From Ottelia alismoides (taxonomy: Eukaryota; Streptophyta; Magnoliopsida; Alismatales; Hydrocharitaceae): a stretch of DNA of 64,000 bases. Shown here piece after piece: positions 57,733 to 64,000 of the stretch; positions within the stretch are counted from its first letter, which is position 1; each line of letters begins with the position of its first letter. The translations under genes were made by a program, and so were the position numbers. The notes under the pieces are model-generated. The model was not told the DNA's origin, searched no databases, and saw only the letters and a program-made list of their open reading frames with translations. The stretch is from NCBI GenBank assembly GCA_037367405.1, contig JAZKJV010008882.1, forward strand, positions 1,178,001 through 1,242,000, read 5' to 3'.

Positions 57733-57737
57733 TCCGT
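57733..57737. repeat. Right target-site duplication of element E (TCCGT)
   Basis: Counterpart of ACCGT at 39170-39174; four of five bases match. Confidence 0.7.
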
Positions 57738-58062
57738 CTCCAGATGCTATCCCCTCCTTCATGATAAAGAGTGGAATTCTCCCAATGGTACGACTTGGCT
57801 TTTGCAAGAAAGGTCTCAAGTCGCTGTCTGGGCCAATCTTGTGGGACCTTCTTCGTGACAAGGTAATTCACAATATCAGCGTACCATGGAAGTGAGGTGA
57901 TTGCAAGGATCGCCTCATCTGGAAAAGTTTCTGTAATAGGTATAATTTGATCCGAATCCCCAAGGTTCTCTAAACGGGAGAGGTGATCCGCCACAACATT
58001 TTTGACTCCAGGTTTATCCTTAATCTCTATATCAAACTCCTGGAGTAGAAGGATCCATCTGG

Positions 58063-59064
58063 TCAATCTGGCTTTGCATCCTTCTTTGCCATTAAGTATC
58101 GGATGGCGGTGTGGTCAGTATAGATAGTCACTTTAGATCCAAGAATGTAAGATCGAAACTTATCCAAGGCAAAGACTACAGCTAGCATCTCTTTCTCTGT
58201 GACTGTGTAATTCCGCTGAGCAGCATCCATTGTTCGGCTAGCGTAGTGAATGGCAAAAGGCGCTCCATCTCTCCTCTGTCCTAGCACAGCCCCTATGGCA
58301 AAATCAGAAGCATCCGTCATGATCTCGAATGGGAGAGACCAATCAGGCGGCTGAAGGACAGGAGCCTCGACAACTAGATTCTTGAGAGTCTCAAATGATG
58401 CAAGACACTTATCATCTACAAGGAACTCAGTGTCTTTTGTCAACAAATCTGTGAGCGGTCGGGCAATTTTGCTGAAGTCCTGTATGAACCGTCGGTAAAA
58501 ACCGACATGCCCCAGAAAAGACCGCAACTGTCGTATATTGGACGGTGGATTGAGCTTCTTGATGATATCCACCTTGGCCGGGTCGACCTCCATGCCCCTG
58601 TTGGAGATGATGTGGCCAAGGACCGTCCCCTGAGTCACCATGAAGTGACTCTTCTCCCAAGATAAGACTAAATTGACCTCAATGCAGCGCTGAAGTACTC
58701 GGTCTAGGTAATCAAGACATGCATCAAAACTGTCACCATAAACCGAGAAATCATCCATGAAGACTTCTAAAAATTCACCAACCATGTCCGAGAAAATAGA
58801 GAGCATGCACCTCTGGAATGTAGCCGGGGCATTACATAATCCAAAGGGCATCCGTCGAAAAGCATACGTCCCAAACGGACAGGTGAACGTTGTTTTCTCT
58901 TGATCTTCAGGCGCTATGGCCACTTGATTGTATCCCGAATACCCATCCAGAAAGCAGTAGTAACTCTTCCCAGCTAATCTCTCAATGATCTGATCTATGA
59001 ATGGTAGCGGGAAGTGGTCCTTCTTGGTGGCCTGATTCAATCGTCTGTAATCCACACAGACCCT
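58063..59064 (-). CDS. RT-RNase H segment of element D
   Basis: RT fingers and palm (DYRRLNQATKKDHFPLP, LDGYSGYNQ, FMDDFSVYGD) followed by RNase H ([30 protein letters not shown]). It ends where one base is missing in the codons for DAKARLTRW. The catalytic residues are present. The next segment, 57738-58066, carries the RNase H end and the linker to integrase. Confidence 0.87.
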   Translation of the reverse strand, partial: RVCVDYRRLNQATKKDHFPLPFIDQIIERLAGKSYYCFLDGYSGYNQVAIAPEDQEKTTFTCPFGTYAFRRMPFGLCNAPATFQRCMLSIFSDMVGEFLEVFMDDFSVYGDSFDACLDYLDRVLQRCIEVNLVLSWEKSHFMVTQGTVLGHIISNRGMEVDPAKVDIIKKLNPPSNIRQLRSFLGHVGFYRRFIQDFSKIARPLTDLLTKDTEFLVDDKCLASFETLKNLVVEAPVLQPPDWSLPFEIMTDASDFAIGAVLGQRRDGAPFAIHYASRTMDAAQRNYTVTEKEMLAVVFALDKFRSYILGSKVTIYTDHTAIRYLMAKKDAKPD

Positions 59065-60834
59065 TCAAGAAGTGGGCACTCGGGTGGCTATCTCCTCTCC
59101 AGACTCATTCACAACTGTGGTGATACCCGTCTTCTTGGGTACCACATGCAATGGACTAACCCACTTAGAGTCAGAGATGGGGTAGATAAAATCGGCGCTC
59201 CACCACTTAGATATTTCCTTCATAACCACTTCTCGAAGATTCGGGTTCAGCCTTCGTTGGAACTCACGCGAGGGCTTGGCGTCTTCTTCGAGATAAATGT
59301 GGTGGGAGCACAGGGCCGGACTTATCCCCTGGAGATCAGCCACACTCCATCCAATTGCCTTGCGGTTTCTTTCAAGAACCTCCATCAGACGAGATTCTTG
59401 GTCTTCAGTCAAATCTGCTGAGATAATGACTGGGAACATATTTGGCTCTCCTGCAAGGAATCTATACTTCATGCTCTGCGGTAAGGTCTTCAATTCTGGA
59501 CAAGTGGGAGCTGGTAAATCTGGTTTCTGAAATGTCTGAGTGAATGCTACCAGATCTGTGTGTGAGAACTCTCGTAATGGTAAATCCGACGAAGATGGCT
59601 CTGCTGGTATATCTGTCAGCTGTCCTAGCTCTGCAGGCACCAGACACGGTAAATATTCATCGAACTCCTGCCAATCAAAGTTGGTGTCTGTGTCTGAGGA
59701 ATCTGAATCTGAAGCGCATGAGATAAAATCGTCTTCGCTATCCTGATCATGGTAATCAGCCTCTACTGTATCCTGTGCCATGAGTGTGCTCTCCGAACTC
59801 TCATCTGCCACGATATGTGAATCTTCACTATCTGAGGATGTGGCAAGAGCTCGTGATGCGGGATCTGCCCAAACTGCTTCATCGTCTGTAATCACAAAGT
59901 CACACTCATGGTGGATGTCTAGCTCTGCATCTGTCATTCGCTCTGAGTCGGTCATCTGATCTGAGCACTCTGAATCTTTAGATCGTGTCTCCTCGATCGT
60001 CTCCATTTGTACACTTTCGCCCTCGATGCGAAAGTATACCTTCCCACTATCATGGTCGGTTACCGCCTTGGCTGTGGCCAAGAATGGTCTTCCTAAAATG
60101 ATGGGGGCATCGATCACACGTTCAGGGATCTCCATGTCCAATACAACAAAGTCCACGGGGAATTTCAGGCCCTGAATTGTGACGACAACGTCCTTAAGTA
60201 ACCCCTTTGGCCTCTTTACAGATCTATCAGCAAACTGAAGGATCGTCCTGCTCTGTCTAAGAGGGCCAAACTCGAATCGATCGAGTAAGGCAGCCGGAAG
60301 GAGGTTAATCGAAGAACCGCTGTCCAAAAGAGTACGATCAAATTGCTGCTCATGAATGTGGCATCTGACATATGGAGCTCCTGCATCAGGTTTCTTAGCT
60401 GGCAATTTATTTTGTATAGCGAAGCAGGTGTCACGTGTCAGCACATGGATTTCTGCATTCCTCTTCTTCCTACGTATAGTGGTCTTCTCTCTCAAGTGCT
60501 TCTGGAAGAGAGGGATGTGCTCTAATGCCTCCTGTAGAGTCAGCTGGATATGGAATCTGTCAATCATCTGTTGGCTGAACTCTAACTGTTGTGAATTTTT
60601 TTGATTTTTCATTTTCTTCCCTTGCCCTAAGCGGAGTGCCTGAGGGAAAGGGATTGCTGGACCCTCCTCAGATGGAGGGTCAGGAAGAGGTTCCTGTTGC
60701 TGGGAAGGACTGGAATCCATATAAGAGTGATCATGCAACACATATGGACTCTGAGTAGATAAAGAAACCTTTCCTTTATTCATTTTTTTGTTATTTTTGA
60801 TAATGTCCTGAGATACATAGGTATGAGGCAACAC
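59065..60834 (-). CDS. Open protease-RT N-terminal segment of element D
   Basis: Contains the linker, an aspartic protease with LLDSGSSINLLP and ILGRPFL, an acidic spacer (SDSEDSH, DSDSSDTDTNFDW) and the RT N-terminus (YPISDSKWVSPLHVVPKK, RVPTS), ending at a TGA in place of a conserved tryptophan codon. The same frame resumes at once in 58063-59064. Confidence 0.87.
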   Translation of the reverse strand: MLPHTYVSQDIIKNNKKMNKGKVSLSTQSPYVLHDHSYMDSSPSQQQEPLPDPPSEEGPAIPFPQALRLGQGKKMKNQKNSQQLEFSQQMIDRFHIQLTLQEALEHIPLFQKHLREKTTIRRKKRNAEIHVLTRDTCFAIQNKLPAKKPDAGAPYVRCHIHEQQFDRTLLDSGSSINLLPAALLDRFEFGPLRQSRTILQFADRSVKRPKGLLKDVVVTIQGLKFPVDFVVLDMEIPERVIDAPIILGRPFLATAKAVTDHDSGKVYFRIEGESVQMETIEETRSKDSECSDQMTDSERMTDAELDIHHECDFVITDDEAVWADPASRALATSSDSEDSHIVADESSESTLMAQDTVEADYHDQDSEDDFISCASDSDSSDTDTNFDWQEFDEYLPCLVPAELGQLTDIPAEPSSSDLPLREFSHTDLVAFTQTFQKPDLPAPTCPELKTLPQSMKYRFLAGEPNMFPVIISADLTEDQESRLMEVLERNRKAIGWSVADLQGISPALCSHHIYLEEDAKPSREFQRRLNPNLREVVMKEISKWWSADFIYPISDSKWVSPLHVVPKKTGITTVVNESGEEIATRVPTS

Positions 60835-62966
60835 AACAGGACTAGAAATGGTGGCATCAGCACACCCACGGCATCTGTCTTTGCGGCATCAGCACCGCAC
60901 TCTGGCTCAGCATCACATCTAATAGTGGCATCAGTACCACTAACTGCATCTGGAGAAATGACGGCATCAGTACCGTCGACTGGATCATCATTCTTGGTGG
61001 CATCAGCACCACCGTCATCAACATCATCAGCGGCATCAGCACCGTTATCTTCCTCGTCTGACGCTCTCGAATCATCAATGGGTTGTCGTTCAGACGAGGC
61101 ACCGCCGGCTGGCCTTCTACCGCTCCTAAGTTTTACAAAATCAGCATCAAATATGGGAGAAGAAATATCATTCAAAATATCACTAGGAGTGGTGGCCTCT
61201 GTAAACTGTACCTGCTCAGACTTCCTCTTCAGATTGTTCGGGTTAGGTTCAATCTGAGCGGGTATGGCGGCTTTTCCCTTGATTATCTCCCTCATTTCCT
61301 GCCGGAACTCATCCATCTCTCGCCGGAAGGTTGCCTGCTGGTCAGTGAGTAAGCGGGCGAGGTCATCAAGGGCCGGGTTCTCATAGACAGGTGCATGAGA
61401 ACCATATGGGTTCCCTCGCTGGAATTGAGGGGGAGGCTGAGAATACTGATGAGGCTGCTGCTGCTGCCTCCACTGCTGTCCTTGATGGTAAGGACGAGGA
61501 CCCTGCTGGAAGTGCTGCTGTGGCTGGGAATAATGGGGCTGCTGCTGCTGGCTGCTCTGTCCACCCTGAGCTGGAGGCTGCTGCTGGGACGAGGTACCTC
61601 CATTGGACCACCTGAATCCAGGATGATCCCGGCGTATCCCGGGCTGCTGCCGGTCATACCAAATCCCGTTGACTTCCATCAACGGCTCCTGCTCGTATGT
61701 AAAAGAGGGAAGAACTGCCAGTGGCTGATCCGGCTGATACATCACCATCTGAGTGTCCTGAGATGGTGGCGGCTGAGAGTAATGCTGCTGCAACTGCTGA
61801 ACTGGCTCTGCCTGAACGTGGTGAACTTGGTGGTATTGGGCAGAGTGCTGGGAAGAGCGGTTGCTGGTGGGATCAGCTCGTGACCTGGAACGAGGCTGAG
61901 AAGCCTCTTGTGCCTCCTGGAGACACAAGATGTGGGTCTTCAGGTCACTAAGAGTCTGTGCCAATTGATCTATCTGTGTCATGCCTTGGCACTGCTTCTT
62001 TTCTATTATCTCAATACGGTCCAACTTCTCACTGATAATACCCATGTCAGCAGCTGAAGATTCTGCCTGGGCTGCTGCTGCTGACGAAGAAATGGGTGGA
62101 CCTGCATCAACCTGTGATATCCTATGATAGGACACGGCATGGGGTTGGGGTTTCCCTTGAGCATAGAGCCTAGTCTGGGACATCACTGAGTAGTTTTCAG
62201 CCATCTCCTCATAGATAGCCCAGACTTGGTCTTCGTCCTTGGCGAAGTAGGAACCCCCACAAGAAGCGTTGACAAGCCCCTGCAGCTCCGGTGTCAGCCC
62301 ACAAAAGAAGCTCTGGATGAGATTGGGCTTGGATATGTCATGGTGTGGACACCGGTCAATGAGCTCACGGAATCGATCCCACGCTTCATTAAACTGTTCA
62401 TTAGGGATCATGGAGAATTTGTTGATCAGAGCTCGTGCTGCGTTGGTCCGGCCGAGTGGATAGTACTTGTTTAAGTACTCGGTCCGGAGCTGCTCCCAAG
62501 TGGTAACAAATCTCCCCAAATGCTTCAGCCAATTGGCTGCTCTGTCGGCCAGGGAGAAAGGGAACGCTATCATCTTGATAGTGTCCTCGTCCACATATCT
62601 GTCGTGGACAGTGCTGCAAATCATCTCAAACTCCTGCAGGTGTAGATGCGGCTCTTCGGTGGCTAGCCCATGAAATTTGGGCAAAAGCTGAATGGTCTGG
62701 GGGGCAAGCTTGAAATCACCCAGGATCTCAGGGAGCTGAATCCATCGATGGGTCAAAGTTGCAGCCGGGTTGTGTAACTGCCTCATCGGTCGTGGCTGCC
62801 TAGCTTGCTCCGGCTGGTCCTCCGGGTTTCCGTCTGATCCTCCTCCAAACTCTGGAATCTCTCCACCACCTCCTCGGTTATTCTCTCCTCTGTCAGCTCG
62901 CATCTGTGCTAATTCCTGACGAACCTCTGCCATGAATGCTCCTTGATCTCGAATCTGTCGTTGCAA
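60780..62966 (-). CDS. Open Gag segment of element D
   Basis: About 700 codons covering capsid (LHNPAATLTHRWIQLPEILG, LLPKFHGLATEEPHLHL, SFFCGLTPELQGL), a coiled-coil-like stretch, a Q/P-rich region (QQQPHYSQPQQHFQQG), the tail LDDLARLLTDQQATFRREMD and the GGADAT/GTDA repeats. The N-terminal ~115 residues lie in another frame upstream (62967-63315). The final ~30 residues are out of frame because of the deletion near 60865. The protein would assemble virus-like particles. Confidence 0.85.
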   Translation of the reverse strand: MQRQIRDQGAFMAEVRQELAQMRADRGENNRGGGGEIPEFGGGSDGNPEDQPEQARQPRPMRQLHNPAATLTHRWIQLPEILGDFKLAPQTIQLLPKFHGLATEEPHLHLQEFEMICSTVHDRYVDEDTIKMIAFPFSLADRAANWLKHLGRFVTTWEQLRTEYLNKYYPLGRTNAARALINKFSMIPNEQFNEAWDRFRELIDRCPHHDISKPNLIQSFFCGLTPELQGLVNASCGGSYFAKDEDQVWAIYEEMAENYSVMSQTRLYAQGKPQPHAVSYHRISQVDAGPPISSSAAAAQAESSAADMGIISEKLDRIEIIEKKQCQGMTQIDQLAQTLSDLKTHILCLQEAQEASQPRSRSRADPTSNRSSQHSAQYHQVHHVQAEPVQQLQQHYSQPPPSQDTQMVMYQPDQPLAVLPSFTYEQEPLMEVNGIWYDRQQPGIRRDHPGFRWSNGGTSSQQQPPAQGGQSSQQQQPHYSQPQQHFQQGPRPYHQGQQWRQQQQPHQYSQPPPQFQRGNPYGSHAPVYENPALDDLARLLTDQQATFRREMDEFRQEMREIIKGKAAIPAQIEPNPNNLKRKSEQVQFTEATTPSDILNDISSPIFDADFVKLRSGRRPAGGASSERQPIDDSRASDEEDNGADAADDVDDGGADATKNDDPVDGTDAVISPDAVSGTDATIRCDAEPECGADAAKTDAVGVLMPPFLVLLCCLIPMYLRTLSKITKK

Positions 62967-63315
62967 TCGTCTCTAAGGAGGCTAACAAGGTGTTGTTGAT
63001 GGCGCCCTGATCTAGAACATAAGTGGTACTCTGGGGCTGTCCATCGGTTCGTCCATCACTGCTGGCCATGTTGTGGGTCTCTGCAAAGGCAAAAGACCCA
63101 GGCTTAGGTGCCGTCAAGTTAACAAATAACTGTGTTGTTCTCTGCACAGGTATCTCAGGACTGGTGGAAGAAGGGTGGTCAAGGGGGGACAGGGTGGTAG
63201 TGAACTCAGGTTCGGAGAGCGGGTCTTGGCTCTCCGAAACCGTCCTAGATGAATGTGGAGGAGTGCTTGATAGCGGTGCTGCCAGAGGCAACCTAAGGGA
63301 TCTCCTTCCCATCAT

Positions 63316-64000
63316 CGTGATGTGGGGATGATCGTGGATGAGATCTGGTAAAACTATGATTGAAAGCAAACCCCCAGTTCACCAACGCAACGCGAGCTGA
63401 AGACCGTAAAGGCTCGGTCAAATTATCTTGTCAATTTTTATTTTTGGTGAACAATCAAAATATCAGAGCGATTACGTGACCTGCTGGGATACCCGATACT
63501 CTCTCAACCGACTGTCCCGCACAGAAGAGTCGGTAATCAGTCAAGATGAGCACCGGAGGGCTTTACCTAGGGTGCGGGTCACTCTCTCGCGCATCCAAAC
63601 CATACAAGGAGGGGGTTGCTCTCCCCAAGACAAATTTTTAATGTGAGTGTCTTTTAGGGGTCAATAGTGTTATCCAGTCCCAAATTTTTTTGTTTTTCTT
63701 TTTTAATTTTTTTTTCAAAATAAATACAAGCGGCCTAACGAATTTTCCGATTCTCCTGATGATTAAGCCAAAAACAGAGGGAGAAGACGAAAAAGCCGAT
63801 GCGCGAAGAAATCAATGATGTATGCAGAGAAAGAAATGCGTACCTTGTTTCCAGCACTCTACATGCAAGTGATCCGCGCAGAATTTTAAAGACAGAATTA
63901 AACTACCTAAATGGTGCAGCGAGGAAAAACCGAGTCCTAGATGAGCAATTCCTAGCGCAGAACCGTCTAACTCAGTCACTCGCCCTTGATCCAAAGAGTC
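63316..64000 (-). other. 5' leader of element D (continues beyond window)
   Basis: Holds the GAGAGAGTGACCCGC...CCTAGG box (+ about 63567-63590) shared with A-C, the GGGGAGAGCAACCCCC hairpin (+ about 63606-63626), and AT-rich spacer sequence. The G-run hairpin and primer site must lie to the right of 64000. No gene. Confidence 0.65.

Larger units (their letters stand above)
57738..63315 (-). pseudogene. Gag, protease, RT, RNase H and integrase start of element D
   Basis: The frame starts at MMGRRSLR (ATG 63315), as in E. Lesions in order: an extra base near 62965 (after the GAINNTLLASLE region), one base lost near 60865 in the GG(T/A)(E/D)A repeats, TGG to TGA at 59065-59067 in the RT N-terminus, one base lost near 58070 in RNase H, and the E insertion at 57737/39174. 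The protein matches E throughout, so D was an autonomous-type element. D is older than E, which is nested inside it. Confidence 0.88.
32260..64000 (-). mobile_element. Athila-clade element D (5' LTR outside window, interrupted by E)
   Basis: 3' LTR 32260-35474, 3' noncoding region to 38042, integrase to 39174, then after E (39175-57732) the rest of pol, gag and leader up to the window end. It carries a full-length gag, unlike A-C. It is inserted in the copia element just upstream of its protease motif; the flanking five bases GTATC (32255-32259) should reappear beyond the right end of D, followed by copia gag sequence. Confidence 0.86.

Overview
The window is plant nuclear repeat DNA, made almost entirely of LTR retrotransposons; I see no host gene, tRNA or rRNA. 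Five large Ty3/gypsy elements of the Athila clade (A, B, C on +; D, E on -) are joined, truncated or nested, together with a remnant Ty1/copia element. Three things point to a flowering plant, probably gene-poor (pericentromeric-type) heterochromatin: primer-binding sites that match the 3' end of tRNA-Asp (TGGCGCCGTTGCCGGGGA), Athila-type protease/RT/integrase without a chromodomain, and nonsense mutations enriched for C-to-T changes at CAG and CGA. The species cannot be named from the sequence.

Layout. 1-1314 is the tail of LTR1. 1315-9403 is the interior of element A, and 9404-12956 is LTR2. LTR2 runs straight into a second interior (B, 12957-20746), so A and B share one LTR. B loses its 3' end at 20746 and is followed by 1.6 kb of unrelated DNA whose right end resembles a copia LTR (about 22100-22384). 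LTR3 (22385-25551) starts element C, which is cut off inside RNase H at 30069. After a 28-bp filler come a copia LTR remnant (30100-30255) and a decayed copia protease/integrase region on - (30256-32259). Element D (-) begins at 32260 with its 3' LTR (32260-35474) and runs past the right edge. Its integrase is interrupted by the complete 18.6-kb element E (39175-57732, -), which has two nearly identical 3.9-kb LTRs. D resumes at 57738 with pol, gag and leader up to 64000.

How the parts work together. D and E carry the full autonomous layout: LTR, tRNA-Asp primer site, long structured leader, Gag (matrix/capsid, Q-rich tail, GG(T/A)(E/D)A repeats), protease, reverse transcriptase, RNase H, integrase, a 2-2.5 kb 3' noncoding region, polypurine tract and LTR. 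A, B and C share one ancestral deletion of about 2.3 kb. It removes the 5' untranslated end and about 650 Gag residues and leaves a new ATG in front of the Gag tail and all of pol. They look like a gag-deficient family that would need capsid from D/E-like partners. All copies are now broken; E is the least damaged (one nonsense, one frameshift).

Most interesting points: the gag-less family; a roughly 600-bp 3' noncoding block about 98% identical between families whose integrase DNA is only about 83% identical; a conserved series of polypurine-tract-like hairpins downstream of pol; a leader hairpin and an LTR-tip hairpin supported by compensatory changes; a shared G-box plus inverted W-box promoter module; and arrays of TTTGCA...CCCTGG repeats within the LTRs. 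Identity figures are hand counts on sample windows.
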